From an uncultured Tissierellia bacterium (GTDB lineage: Bacteria; Bacillota; Clostridia; Tissierellales; Peptoniphilaceae): a DNA stretch of 64,000 bases. Under the pieces are notes generated by a model. The model did no database searches. It saw only the letters and a program-made list of their open reading frames with translations, and had not been told where the DNA came from. Shown here one piece after another: positions 7,768-16,778 of this stretch. Both the position numbers and the translations under genes were made by a program. The stretch spans positions 62,001 to 126,000 of the forward strand of contig CABTWE010000001.1 in assembly GCA_902488465.1 (NCBI GenBank), given 5' to 3'. The stretch's first letter is position 1. Every line of letters starts with the position of its first letter.

Positions 7768-9146
7768 TAACTCTCCTTAATTTCTTTAAAAGCTGAAATT
7801 ACTCTTTTGACATCATCGTCAACAAAAGTTCTCGGGTCTATAATAAAATATTCCTTGTGAATTCTTCCAACAACCGGATATTTCAAATGTCTAAGCCTAT
7901 AGTCAATCTCACCCTCCGAAAGCTCTTCATCGGATACCTTTATAACATAGGTCGGAAGCTTTTCAGTTGGAAGACTTCCTCCTCCAACTTCTGAATAATC
8001 TTCCACAACCTCAGCTTCATATCCCAATTTTTTTAGGCCTTTTGAAACTTTTTTTGAATCCTCTAATATGGTTTCTTTAGATTTTGTTATCATATTTAGA
8101 GTAGGAATCTTTTTAACAGGATCTTTTTCGTATAAATAAACTTTAAAGATCTCTTCTAAAAGTTTTATCGTAATCTTGTCGACTCTAAGTGCTCTCGTCA
8201 GTTGATTTCTCTTTAGTCTGTCGATATATTTTTTCTTTCCGATAATTATTCCTGCTTGCGGCCCACCCAAAAGTTTGTCGCCGCTAAATGTAATAATGTC
8301 AATCCCTGACTCTACTGACTCTTGAACAGTCGGTTCGTGCATAAGACCATATTCTTCCAAATTTAAAAGAACTCCACTTCCCAAATCTTCAATAAGTGGC
8401 AATTCATTTTCATCGGCAAGTTTTTTTAATTCAAAAGCCTTAACATCTTCAGTAAAACCGACAACTCTATAATTTGAAGTGTGAACTTTTAAAATAACAC
8501 CTGTATTTTCATTAATAGCTCTTTCATAGTCAAATAAATGAGTTTTATTAGTAGTTCCTACTTCTCTCAGTTCACATCCACTTGCTTCCATAACATCCGG
8601 AATTCTAAAACTTCCACCAATTTCAATTAATTCACCGCGACTTATAACAGCCTCTTTTCCTTTTGCAAACTCAGAAAGTACCAAAAGAACAGCAGATGCA
8701 TTATTGTTTACAACCATTGCGGCTTCAGCACCGGTTACTTTTGTAATAAGATTTTCAATGTGTGAATATCTGAGTCCCCTAACACCTCTTTCAAGGTCAA
8801 ACTCAAGGTTCGAATATCCAAGAAGAATATTTTCAATCGAAGAAACCATGTCCTTGCTGATTAAACTCCTTCCAAGATTTGTGTGAATAACAGTTCCGGT
8901 TGCGTTTATAAGAGGTTTTAATCGATCCTCCCTTAAGCTTGAAAATGAATCGATTATTTCATCATAGAGTCTTTCGATTTTTTTATCAAGTTCTTCTTCC
9001 GTTATTCCATTTCTAATATCATTTCTAAAGCCGTTCAAAATCTCATTTGCAATATCTTTAATAGCTTCAACATCAACGGTTTCAGACAAATTTTTTATTT
9101 TATCTTGACCTAAAATTTCATCCATCTTAGGAATTTTACTATACAT
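7767..9146 (-). CDS. selA: L-seryl-tRNA(Sec) selenium transferase
   Basis: A 459-residue pyridoxal-phosphate enzyme that converts Ser-tRNA-Sec to Sec-tRNA-Sec using selenophosphate. The PLP lysine is K291 in FSGDKLLGGPQAG, and the N-terminal NATGTVIHTNLGR segment (residues 81-93) is typical of SelA. The ATG is preceded by TAGGTG. It lies 7 bases after selD and overlaps selB by one base, giving the classical selD-selA-selB order. Length matches the family. Confidence 0.97.
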   Translation of the reverse strand: MYSKIPKMDEILGQDKIKNLSETVDVEAIKDIANEILNGFRNDIRNGITEEELDKKIERLYDEIIDSFSSLREDRLKPLINATGTVIHTNLGRSLISKDMVSSIENILLGYSNLEFDLERGVRGLRYSHIENLITKVTGAEAAMVVNNNASAVLLVLSEFAKGKEAVISRGELIEIGGSFRIPDVMEASGCELREVGTTNKTHLFDYERAINENTGVILKVHTSNYRVVGFTEDVKAFELKKLADENELPLIEDLGSGVLLNLEEYGLMHEPTVQESVESGIDIITFSGDKLLGGPQAGIIIGKKKYIDRLKRNQLTRALRVDKITIKLLEEIFKVYLYEKDPVKKIPTLNMITKSKETILEDSKKVSKGLKKLGYEAEVVEDYSEVGGGSLPTEKLPTYVIKVSDEELSEGEIDYRLRHLKYPVVGRIHKEYFIIDPRTFVDDDVKRVISAFKEIKES

Positions 9147-9153
9147 ACAACAC

Positions 9154-10191
9154 CTACTTTACATAAAGTCGTTTTTCTCTTTTCTTTGTGACTTCGCCTA
9201 TAATTGCTCCCGGATATGGGGAATCTTTAAGCGCTTGCATGATTTTATTCGCCCTTTTTTCATCGGCAGTAATTAAAAGGCCTCCTGATGTTTGAGGGTC
9301 AAAAACCAAGTCATCAATATAATCATTGTGAGTCGACTCATATCTATTTGAAAAATATTTTTTATTATCATATGTTCCCTTTGGAACCAATCCCATTTGA
9401 GCATAGTCATGTGCACTCTTAATTGCTACAAGTTTATCTGTGTATAAATCGCAAGAAAGATCTGCCCCATCGAGCATTTCAATTAAGTGTCCTGCAAGAC
9501 CGAAACCTGTTATATCCGTTGCTGCCGTTGCACCACCGCCTTGCTCAATAGCTTTTAAACCGAATGCATTGAGTGTGCTCATTGACTTTACAACTTCATC
9601 AATTTCATTTTGCTTTGCAAAACCTGCTTTTATTGCAGTTGTTAAAACACCCGTTCCTATCGGCTTCGTCATAATAACGAGGTCGCCTTCATTTGCAGAG
9701 CTATTTCTCAAAAGATCTTTTCTGTGACAGAATCCTGAAACTGAAAGTCCATACTTCGGCTCATCGTCTTGAACTGTATGACCACCTACACAAAGACATT
9801 CCGCTTCCATCATTTTATCAAATCCACCTCTTAAAATCTCCTGTAAAATAGAGGGATGCAAACAATTAGGAAAGCACACAATATTCATAGCCATCTTCGG
9901 ATATCCACCCATTGCATAAACGTCTGATAAAGAGTTGGCTGCTCCAATAAGTCCGAATGTGTATGGGTCGTCAACAATCGGAGTAAAGAAATCCAAAGTG
10001 GTTATTAACAAATTATCATTGCCCAAATCATAGACAGCCGCATCATCTGACGTTTCTATGCCAACTAATAATTTATCATCTGAAATTACATTTTTTGTTA
10101 TTCCTCGCAAAACTTGCGACAATATGTCGGGGCCGACTTTTGCCGCTCAGCCGCTCGTCTTCGCATATTGTGTTAATTTTACATCACTCAT
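9154..10191 (-). CDS. selD: Selenide, water dikinase (selenophosphate synthase), selenoprotein
   Basis: SelD makes selenophosphate from selenide and ATP. The full frame starts at the ATG at 10191 (GGAGGAG upstream) and reads through a TGA at 10149-10147, giving 345 residues with selenocysteine at position 15. The context is TSG-Sec-AAKVGP, where other SelD proteins have Cys or Sec in the catalytic loop. A hairpin lies straight after the TGA. Starting downstream of the TGA would lose the conserved catalytic and glycine-rich N-terminus. The first 8 bases overlap the end of the comEA-like gene. SelD thus needs selenium for its own synthesis. Confidence 0.95.
10116..10146 (-). promoter_or_regulatory. 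Candidate bacterial SECIS of selD
   Basis: Straight after the TGA, GCGGCAA pairs with TTGTCGC (7 pairs, one G-U), and inside it GTCGG pairs with CCGAC. A stem-loop at this distance is where SelB binds. The pairing was drawn by eye. Confidence 0.65.
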
Positions 10192-10762
10192 ATATTTCTC
10201 CTCCAACACTAATTAAACCTTTTAGACTTTCCATTTTCTTTTTGCCGAAACCGGAAACCTTTAACAAATCATCTACTTTTTCAAATGTCTGTGCTTCTCT
10301 ATAGGCAATAATTTTATCAGCCGTTTTTTCTCCCACCCCCGGAAGAGTCATGAGTTCCTCTTTAGTGGCTAAATTTAAATCTATATAATTTTGAGATTTG
10401 AGATCCGCTCCGGCAGTAGGTTTTTCTCCTTTTTTCGGCACATAAATCTTCATCCCGTCTTTAATCTTTTCAGCGAGATTTATTGCATCGGAATCCGCAT
10501 CTTCCAAAAGACCGCCCGCTTTATCGATTGCGTCAATTATACGCTTATCCTTTTCAAGCTGATAGACTCCTGCTCTTTTAACACTTCCGCTAACATGAAC
10601 AATCAAAAGTTCATCTTTTTTCTCGCTCTTTTCTTCCACAATGTCCTCTCGGTTAATCTCGTTTTCGCTTGTTTTAAATCTAAGTATATCCTCATTTTTG
10701 TCTTTACATCCGGCAATTGAGAAAATAAAAATTAAAGCTAAATAAACAAATTTTTTCTTCAT
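10184..10762 (-). CDS. ComEA-like helix-hairpin-helix lipoprotein
   Basis: A 192-residue exported protein. Residues 1-19 form a lipoprotein signal ending in SIAGC (Cys19 lipidated). Residues about 50-110 match the SLBB domain of ComEA (VHVSGSVKRAGVYQL), and the C-terminus has the helix-hairpin-helix pair (INLATKEEL-type segment, LPGVGEKTADKIIAYR, VSGFGKKKMESLKG) that binds DNA without sequence specificity. ComEA normally serves DNA uptake; most Firmicutes versions use a membrane helix rather than a lipid anchor. The ATG at 10762 has GGGAGGA. The stop overlaps the selD start by 8 bases, so it is the first gene of the selenium operon, an unexpected partner. Confidence 0.82.
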   Translation of the reverse strand: MKKKFVYLALIFIFSIAGCKDKNEDILRFKTSENEINREDIVEEKSEKKDELLIVHVSGSVKRAGVYQLEKDKRIIDAIDKAGGLLEDADSDAINLAEKIKDGMKIYVPKKGEKPTAGADLKSQNYIDLNLATKEELMTLPGVGEKTADKIIAYREAQTFEKVDDLLKVSGFGKKKMESLKGLISVGGEIYE

Positions 10763-10796
10763 AAATTCCTCCCGAAAGAACACATACTGTATTCTT

Positions 10797-10825
10797 ATTC
10801 TAACATAAATATTAATAATTTGCAA
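10797..10825 (-). promoter_or_regulatory. Promoter of the comEA-selD-selA-selB-regulator operon
   Basis: TTGCAA (-35, 10825-10820), a 17-bp spacer and TAGAAT (-10, 10802-10797) lie 35 bases upstream of the first start codon. Confidence 0.75.
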
Positions 10826-10860
10826 TAAAAAAAGCATTGAAATATCGAAATTTCAATGCT
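10826..10860 (-). terminator. Terminator of the ctsR-radA operon
   Basis: AGCATTGAAAT and ATTTCAATGCT (10860-10833 on the minus strand) form a stem followed by seven T, just after the radA stop. Confidence 0.9.
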
Positions 10861-10864
10861 ATAA

Positions 10865-12235
10865 CTATTTCAAATAATGAGATATCGCTTCAGAAATATT
10901 TTTAAACTTTACCACTTTTGCATTTGTTGCTTTAAAGTCAGCATTCCTATCTCCAATTGCAATTTCACTTACACCGGTTCTATCAGCTTCTTTAATCTTT
11001 TCCGAGAGACTTTGAGATTTTCTAATTTCTCCCGTAAGTGCAACATCACCGATAAAAACCACATCTTTATTAAGAGGTTTTCCAAAATAAGAACTTGCAA
11101 TGCTCATTATTATCGCAAAGTTTAAAGATGGATCATATGTTCTAAAACCGCCTACAGCCTTTAACACAACATTTTGATCAAAAAGTTTTAAGTTCATCGT
11201 GTCTTCAAGAATGCTTATGCAAATGTTTAAACTGTCTTTTTTGATTGAGTCCGTTATTCTCGACGGATATGGAGTAAATGATTTACTCATTAGGCTTTCA
11301 ACTTCAAGCACAATCGGTCGTGTGCCTTCTTTTATAGCTCCAAGAGCTGAACCTTTTACCGGACTTTCTCTAGTCGTCATAAAATATTCCGAAGGATTGT
11401 CAATCGAAATGAGTCCTTTGTCCTCCATTTGGAAGAATCCCATTTCGCCTGTTGAGCCGTATCTGTTTTTTGTGGCAACTAAAGATCTTAATGATTCACC
11501 TTTCTCGCCTTCAATATATAAAACAGTGTCAACCAAATGCTCTATAGAGCGAAGTCCCGACAACTCGTCTTCCTTATTCATTTGACCGACGAGAAAAACT
11601 ATTCTCGGATCTTCTTTATCTTTTGCAATTTCCACACACTTATATGCACATTCAAGACTTTGCGTAGGGCTTCCTGCCCTGCTTGGCAAATATTCGTCAA
11701 GTAAAAATGTTTGAATTGAGTCAACAATCAAAACATCAATCGACATACTTCTTACATTTTGCTCAACCTCATTCAAACTGTTAGTGCTTATAACATAAAG
11801 ATTATTCTCCGTCTTGTCGAGAATTCTTTCAGCTCTCTTTTTTATTTGGCTTTCACTTTCTTCTCCACTTGCATATAATACCTTGAGCCCCAGCTCAGCA
11901 AGCTTGTTTGAAAGTTGCAAAAGAAGTGTGCTCTTTCCCGCACCCGGACGCGCAGTCAGAATGGTGACGGAGTCTCTTACTATTCCGCCACCCATAACTC
12001 TATCCAGTTCATTTATATGTGACATTACACGATCCGAATTTAATCCCTTTACTTCAGAAAGTCTTGATACAACACCGCTTCCAATATTTCTCTTGCCTTT
12101 TATATTTATGCTTTTAGACGGTTCCGGTGTTTTTTCCACCATAGTTCCCCATTTTCCGCAGCCGGGACACTTGCCGAAACTTCCAACCGATTCATATCCG
12201 CACTCTGTGCATCTGTATAAATTATTTTTTGCCAT
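10865..12235 (-). CDS. radA: DNA repair protein RadA
   Basis: A 456-residue RecA-like ATPase that promotes branch migration in recombination. It has an N-terminal zinc finger (C9, C12, C23, C26), a Walker A loop RPGAGKST at 96-103, the RadA-specific KNRYGSTGE motif and a C-terminal Lon-protease-like domain (FIGDVALTGEIRKSQSLSEK). The start lies one base after the clpC stop, so it is the last gene of the ctsR operon, as in several Firmicutes. Length is typical. Confidence 0.96.
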   Translation of the reverse strand: MAKNNLYRCTECGYESVGSFGKCPGCGKWGTMVEKTPEPSKSINIKGKRNIGSGVVSRLSEVKGLNSDRVMSHINELDRVMGGGIVRDSVTILTARPGAGKSTLLLQLSNKLAELGLKVLYASGEESESQIKKRAERILDKTENNLYVISTNSLNEVEQNVRSMSIDVLIVDSIQTFLLDEYLPSRAGSPTQSLECAYKCVEIAKDKEDPRIVFLVGQMNKEDELSGLRSIEHLVDTVLYIEGEKGESLRSLVATKNRYGSTGEMGFFQMEDKGLISIDNPSEYFMTTRESPVKGSALGAIKEGTRPIVLEVESLMSKSFTPYPSRITDSIKKDSLNICISILEDTMNLKLFDQNVVLKAVGGFRTYDPSLNFAIIMSIASSYFGKPLNKDVVFIGDVALTGEIRKSQSLSEKIKEADRTGVSEIAIGDRNADFKATNAKVVKFKNISEAISHYLK

Positions 12236-12236
12236 A

Positions 12237-14624
12237 CTATTCTTTTTTTACCACAACTTTATCTTTGAAATCAAGAACCACTTTGTCTCCCGGTTTTATC
12301 TCACCGCGTACAATTTCTTCTGAAATAACATCCTCAAGCGACTTCATTAAAACCCTTTTTATAGGTCTTGCGCCATAAGTATCGCTGTATCCTTCCTTTG
12401 CTACATGGCTCAAGAAATCATCAGTAACCTCAAGTTCATATTTATCTTTAATTCTTGATTTAATCTTTTCGACTTCAAGATTTACAATTTTCTTTACGGA
12501 TTCCTGATTCAAAGTGTTAAATACAACAACTTCATCGACACGATTTAAAAACTCCGGCTTAAACATTTCCTTTAATGCTTTTTCAACTTTTCCTTTGATT
12601 GCTTCGGTTTCTGTTTCATCTCCGCCACCAAATCCATAAGTGTTCTTTTTCTTTAAGTCTGAAGTACCTGCATTTGAAGTCATTATTATAACCGTATTTT
12701 TAAAATCAACTGATTTTCCTTTACTGTCCGTGAGTCGTCCTTCTTCCAAAATTTGTAGAAGAGCATTGAAAATGTCAGGGTGTGCCTTTTCAATTTCGTC
12801 GAACAAAATAACTTGATACGGATTTTTTCTTACTGACTCAGTAAGTCTGCCGCCTTCTTCATATCCGACATACCCCGGAGGTGAGCCGATAAGTTTTGAC
12901 ACACTGTGTTTTTCCATAAACTCACTCATGTCAACAACCGTCATTTTGTTTTCATCTCCAAAAAGTTCAAAAGAAATCCTCTTCGCAAGATAAGTTTTAC
13001 CAACTCCCGTCGGTCCAACAAATAGAAAACTTCCTATCGGACGATTTGGATCTTTCAGTCCTGCTTTTGATCTCTTTATGGCTCTATCAATAACAGAAAT
13101 TGCTTCCCCTTGTCCAATAACTTTATCACTTAAATTTTTCTCGAAATTTCTTAATTTTAAAAGTTCATTATCTGTCATTTGAGAAACCGGAACACCGCTC
13201 CAAGTCGATACAACATCTTCAATGACCGAATTATCCACAACTTCATATCGGTTTGAAGCCTCTATAGCGTCTTTCGAAATTTTGTCCTCTATTACTCTTT
13301 CCTCGTCTCTTAGTCGAGCCGCACGTAAGAAATCTTGTTTTAAAACTGCAGCTTTCTTTTCTTCAATTATCGATTCCAATTGTTCTTTAAGAATCTTCGA
13401 TGAATCATCACCCTTTATCTTTGTACGCTTTTTGCTCATCGCCTCGTCCATGACATCGATTGCTTTGTCCGGTAAAAATCTTTCTGTTAAATATCTTTCA
13501 GAGAGAGTTACTGCCTCAATAAGTGCCTCATCCGTAATCTTAACCCTGTGATATTCTTCGAATTTCTTTCTTATACCTTTCAAAATCTTTATAGTTTCAT
13601 CAACTGTAGGTTCTTCAACAGTTATGGTTTGAAGCCGTCTTTCAAGTGCAGAATCTTTCTCTATATATTTTCTGTATTCATCAAATGTGGTTGCTCCGAT
13701 GATTTGAATGTCACCTCTTTCAAGATAAGGCTTTAAAATATTCGAAGCATCCAGACTTCCTTCGGATCCACCGGCACCCACAATGTTGTGAATTTCATCA
13801 ATAAAAAGAATAACTGTATCATCGTTTTTTGCCCTTTCAAGAAGTTTTTTGATTCTATCTTCAAAATCTCCCCTATACTTTGTTCCGGCTACAAGCATTG
13901 TCAAATCGACCTTATAGACAATTTTATCCTTCAGATAATATGGAACTTCTCCCGATACAATTCTTTCTGAAAGACCTTCGACAACAGCTGTTTTACCAAC
14001 TCCCGGCTCCCCGATAAGCGTCGGATTATTTTTTGTCCTTCTCGACAAAATTTCAACCATCCTGGAGATTTCTTTTTCACGTCCTATAACAGGATCAATC
14101 TCACCGCTCTTTGCCTTTTCATTTAAGTTCGTAGTATAATTTTCAAAAATTTCTTCATCAGACATATTAGGTCCATCCGGTCCCATTTCTTCGTCGCCTT
14201 GATTAAGCATATTTCTTATAAATAAACGTTTATCAAAATCAAGACTCCTCAATACCATGTCCGTGATATCAGTATTATCGCTTATTGCCGCTGTGACAAG
14301 CACATCGAGATTTATCATGTTTTCTCGCATAAGCGCTGCGAGCCTTTTAACATCCCTTGTAACAACTCTTCTGTAGCCCGGAGTTGTTCCTTGAACCCTA
14401 TCGCTGTCACCGATTCCTACAATATCAACGAGTGCGTTGTAAAATCTATTATAATCAAGTCCATATCTTGCTAAAACATTTACAATTTCAGTATCCGTTC
14501 TTTTAAGTGCGGCAAGAAGAATATGATGAGTACCGACAGCATCAGCCTTTAAAGCTCTTGCCTCTTCTTCACTGAACTCGATTACCTCTCTTGCAACTTT
14601 ATCAAACCTTGAATAATCAAGCAT
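12237..14624 (-). CDS. clpC: ATP-dependent Clp protease ATPase subunit ClpC
   Basis: A 795-residue AAA+ unfoldase with an N-terminal double-repeat domain (1-145), a first ATPase module (GEPGVGKT at 205-212), a coiled middle domain with a UVR-like segment ([19 protein letters not shown]) and a second ATPase module (GPTGVGKT). In Bacillus ClpC, Glu32 and Glu106 of the two GTEHILL repeats bind phosphoarginine. Here the equivalents are His33 (GTHHILL) and Asp107 (NLDVLVT), so that reader site looks lost. Its start overlaps mcsB by 8 bases. Otherwise it is a complete ClpC. Confidence 0.95.
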   Translation of the reverse strand: MLDYSRFDKVAREVIEFSEEEARALKADAVGTHHILLAALKRTDTEIVNVLARYGLDYNRFYNALVDIVGIGDSDRVQGTTPGYRRVVTRDVKRLAALMRENMINLDVLVTAAISDNTDITDMVLRSLDFDKRLFIRNMLNQGDEEMGPDGPNMSDEEIFENYTTNLNEKAKSGEIDPVIGREKEISRMVEILSRRTKNNPTLIGEPGVGKTAVVEGLSERIVSGEVPYYLKDKIVYKVDLTMLVAGTKYRGDFEDRIKKLLERAKNDDTVILFIDEIHNIVGAGGSEGSLDASNILKPYLERGDIQIIGATTFDEYRKYIEKDSALERRLQTITVEEPTVDETIKILKGIRKKFEEYHRVKITDEALIEAVTLSERYLTERFLPDKAIDVMDEAMSKKRTKIKGDDSSKILKEQLESIIEEKKAAVLKQDFLRAARLRDEERVIEDKISKDAIEASNRYEVVDNSVIEDVVSTWSGVPVSQMTDNELLKLRNFEKNLSDKVIGQGEAISVIDRAIKRSKAGLKDPNRPIGSFLFVGPTGVGKTYLAKRISFELFGDENKMTVVDMSEFMEKHSVSKLIGSPPGYVGYEEGGRLTESVRKNPYQVILFDEIEKAHPDIFNALLQILEEGRLTDSKGKSVDFKNTVIIMTSNAGTSDLKKKNTYGFGGGDETETEAIKGKVEKALKEMFKPEFLNRVDEVVVFNTLNQESVKKIVNLEVEKIKSRIKDKYELEVTDDFLSHVAKEGYSDTYGARPIKRVLMKSLEDVISEEIVRGEIKPGDKVVLDFKDKVVVKKE

Positions 14625-15570
14625 TCAATCCCTCCTTATCCTCAAATAACAAACTGTAATAATACTCTTCTAACTCATTTTGTTTAAAATTCATATTGGA
14701 AATATTCGTTCCTTGTGTTTTTATTAAAATACTTCTTATTTTTTCACCTTGAACTTCGGTGCCCATAATTTTTCTAAAAAGAATAATGTCATCTACCGTT
14801 CTCAAAAAATCTCCCGTACTAATTCTTCCGCTGTTTCTTGCCGATTCAACTCTGTCCGCAAGGAACTCCATAAAATTTTGATTTTGTCCAAGTTCATAAG
14901 CTTCGGCTCTTTCTTTTACCTCTAACTCGGAAACAATATTTTCTATAAAGTTTATATCCTTATAAGGCTCTGTTTTTGATATACATCTCACTATAAAAAA
15001 CGCACTTGCAGCAGCTTTGTCAGAATATGGAATCAAAAGCGCTCCCGGCCTTCTCATAGTTTTATTTACCATATACATAACCTTATTAGAATTCATAAGC
15101 GCCGGAATATGAACGATTGAATCAATCATAAATCCGTTCCCGCAAAGAGGAATTTGACTCGATAAATATCCAAAATTTCTATCTTTTTGAAATGCTAAAT
15201 CTTCGGACATTGTTTTCATATAGCCATTTAGCTCCTCATATTTTTTCACAGGATTGCCCAAAGTATAGCCGCTAAACGATAAGTGTTCCGTATCATTTAT
15301 TGTTATGATTATTTTTGATTTATCATCGTATAAAACGCTTGCATCCCCATTTGAAACACCCATTGAAAGTAAATTATCTTCTACGAAAGAGTCCACCTCT
15401 TCCTTTTGAGACAAATACGACGGAACATATCTCAATGGAATTGGAAGTTTTGAAATTTCTGAAAGTAAAGCATTTCGTACTGCATTTCTTTCTTCCAAAG
15501 TCAGCTCCGCCGTATATTTGTAACCCCTTAAATTTCTAAAAAAATCAAAACTATATCCTTGAATTACCAT
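14617..15570 (-). CDS. mcsB: McsB-like guanidino kinase homologue, probable pseudokinase
   Basis: A 317-residue protein in the position of the protein-arginine kinase McsB and recognisable by segments such as the HIPAL and GYLSSQ region. The catalytic features are missing. The N-terminal SSRIRLARN ATP-binding motif of Bacillus McsB has no counterpart. The CPTNVGTGLRAS loop reads SSQIPLCGNGFMIDS (137-151), so Cys and Arg are gone. The RGxYGEGS loop reads RRPGALLIPYSDKAA (173-187). The C-terminal RPxxRDxxRA phosphoarginine site is also absent. The ATG at 15570 has GAGGAGG upstream, inside mcsA. The frame is intact, so it is probably expressed, perhaps as a scaffold. Confidence 0.75.
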   Translation of the reverse strand: MVIQGYSFDFFRNLRGYKYTAELTLEERNAVRNALLSEISKLPIPLRYVPSYLSQKEEVDSFVEDNLLSMGVSNGDASVLYDDKSKIIITINDTEHLSFSGYTLGNPVKKYEELNGYMKTMSEDLAFQKDRNFGYLSSQIPLCGNGFMIDSIVHIPALMNSNKVMYMVNKTMRRPGALLIPYSDKAAASAFFIVRCISKTEPYKDINFIENIVSELEVKERAEAYELGQNQNFMEFLADRVESARNSGRISTGDFLRTVDDIILFRKIMGTEVQGEKIRSILIKTQGTNISNMNFKQNELEEYYYSLLFEDKEGLNA

Positions 15571-15961
15571 GAGCCGCCTCCTCAATTTTTTTCTTAATCT
15601 CTTCCGCTTTCTCATATTCTTCAAGTCTTATAGCAACTTCAAGGTCTCTTTTTAAATCTGCAAGTTCATCTCTGTTTTGAAGCCTCGGATAAAGATTTCT
15701 CTTTTTCATCGCTTCTGAAATTTCCTTTTTAAAAACTTTATAGCACACCTCGCATCCAACATTCAATCTAAGATGTATATCCGCCCATTTCCTGTGGCAT
15801 TTCGGGCACTCTTTTTCAATACTGTCGTCTTCCTCTTCTGATGCGAGTTTTTCAAGCCCCTTTAAGAATTTCATAATATCATCGGATAGAACAACATTAA
15901 CATCTACTCTATCGTGGTTTTCAGCACCATTTATGTCATTGTATAAATTTCTATTCTTCAT
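15551..15961 (-). CDS. mcsA: McsA-like protein with one zinc motif and UVR domain
   Basis: A 136-residue protein. It has one zinc-finger pair (CPKC about residues 51-54 and CEVC about 73-76) and a C-terminal UVR/coiled region (LKRDLEVAIRLEEYEKAEEI). Bacillus McsA is about 185 residues with two such zinc pairs; the N-terminal one, which helps to activate McsB, is missing here. That matches the loss of catalytic residues in the neighbouring McsB. The start overlaps ctsR by 11 bases and the end overlaps mcsB by 20 bases, so all three are coupled. The ATG at 15961 is preferred over an upstream extension that would run into ctsR. Confidence 0.82.
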   Translation of the reverse strand: MKNRNLYNDINGAENHDRVDVNVVLSDDIMKFLKGLEKLASEEEDDSIEKECPKCHRKWADIHLRLNVGCEVCYKVFKKEISEAMKKRNLYPRLQNRDELADLKRDLEVAIRLEEYEKAEEIKKKIEEAAHGNSRI

Positions 15962-16424
15962 AATCAATCTCCTTGAAAATCGCAAGCAGCATGTTTCTGA
16001 GTAAAGATGCCCGTAAAACATTTCTGTCCTGTCCCTTTATGTCGAGCGCCCTTTCCTCCATAGCCGCCTTGAGTAAATTTTCTTCCTTTTTATCTATAAT
16101 AGAATATGAACTTAACATATCTATAATTTGTTCACTAGAATTTAAAGTAATTGAATCGCCTATACTATCTAACAGCTCTTCAAGAAATCCGTTGTGAACA
16201 TGAATTTCAACTCTTTCAATCTTTATATATCCCCCGCCGCCTCTTCTCGATTCAATATAATAACCCATTGTAGGTTGGAATCTTGTTTGTAAAACATAAT
16301 TAATTTGCGAAGGACTACAATTAAAGTCATTGGCAAGCTCGTTTCTTCTAAGCTCAACAATACCTTCATTGTCATCTAAAAGCTTATTTAAAAAATCTTC
16401 AATTGAATTTGATAATCCTGCCAA
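15951..16424 (-). CDS. ctsR: Transcriptional repressor CtsR
   Basis: A 157-residue repressor of class III heat-shock genes. The winged helix-turn-helix is clear: IVELRRNELANDFNCSPSQI followed by the glycine-rich wing ESRRGGGGYI. The start is taken as TTG at 16424 (protein MAGLSNSIEDF), 9 bases after GGGAGGAG, since this matches the family N-terminus; the open frame extends to 16493 without a good ribosome site. It is the first gene of ctsR-mcsA-mcsB-clpC-radA and is preceded by its own operator. In Bacillus, McsB affects CtsR activity; with McsB degenerate here, relief would have to come from heat sensing by CtsR itself. Confidence 0.92.
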   Translation of the reverse strand: MAGLSNSIEDFLNKLLDDNEGIVELRRNELANDFNCSPSQINYVLQTRFQPTMGYYIESRRGGGGYIKIERVEIHVHNGFLEELLDSIGDSITLNSSEQIIDMLSSYSIIDKKEENLLKAAMEERALDIKGQDRNVLRASLLRNMLLAIFKEIDYEE

Positions 16425-16460
16425 AAAGCTCAACTCCTCCCTAAAATTTATATGCAAAGT

Positions 16461-16480
16461 TTTCTGACCTTTTCTAACCT
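16461..16480 (-). promoter_or_regulatory. CtsR operator
   Basis: On the minus strand GGTTAGA-AAA-GGTCAGA matches the CtsR tandem heptad (RGTCAAA-NAN-RGTCAAA). It lies 37 bases before the ctsR start, just downstream of a -10-like TATATA at 16488-16483, so bound CtsR would block the promoter. No good -35 is seen at 17 bp. Confidence 0.82.
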
Positions 16481-16712
16481 TGTATATACCCACAAATGTA
16501 ATTCTTCAATCAAATCGATTAAAATTAGTATTTTAGATTATTATTTGCTGATTTATATTAAAGAATTTCGCCATTACTTGCTTAATAATTGGCTTGCTTA
16601 TTATAATTGTAAAAATATTTATAAATGAATATATATAAAATTATTATAGCATTAATTATACAGTATTTGCAGATGTAAAATTAAATAAATTAATTGTTTT
16701 ACAAATATACAC
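16481..16712. other. AT-rich intergenic stretch
   Basis: No gene, RNA or convincing hairpin was found between the ctsR promoter region and the terminator of the next operon. The two similar phrases CTTGCTTAATAATTGG and CTTGCTTATTATAATT near 16577-16610 are the only pattern noticed. Confidence 0.6.
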
Positions 16713-16741
16713 AAAAAAATGCAGGCATATTACCTGCATTT
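16713..16741 (-). terminator. Terminator of the stalk-domain protein gene
   Basis: AAATGCAGG and CCTGCATTT form a stem followed by a T run on the minus strand. Confidence 0.85.
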
Positions 16742-16778
16742 CTATTGAATTAATATTTCAATTATTTTTAATTTTTAA

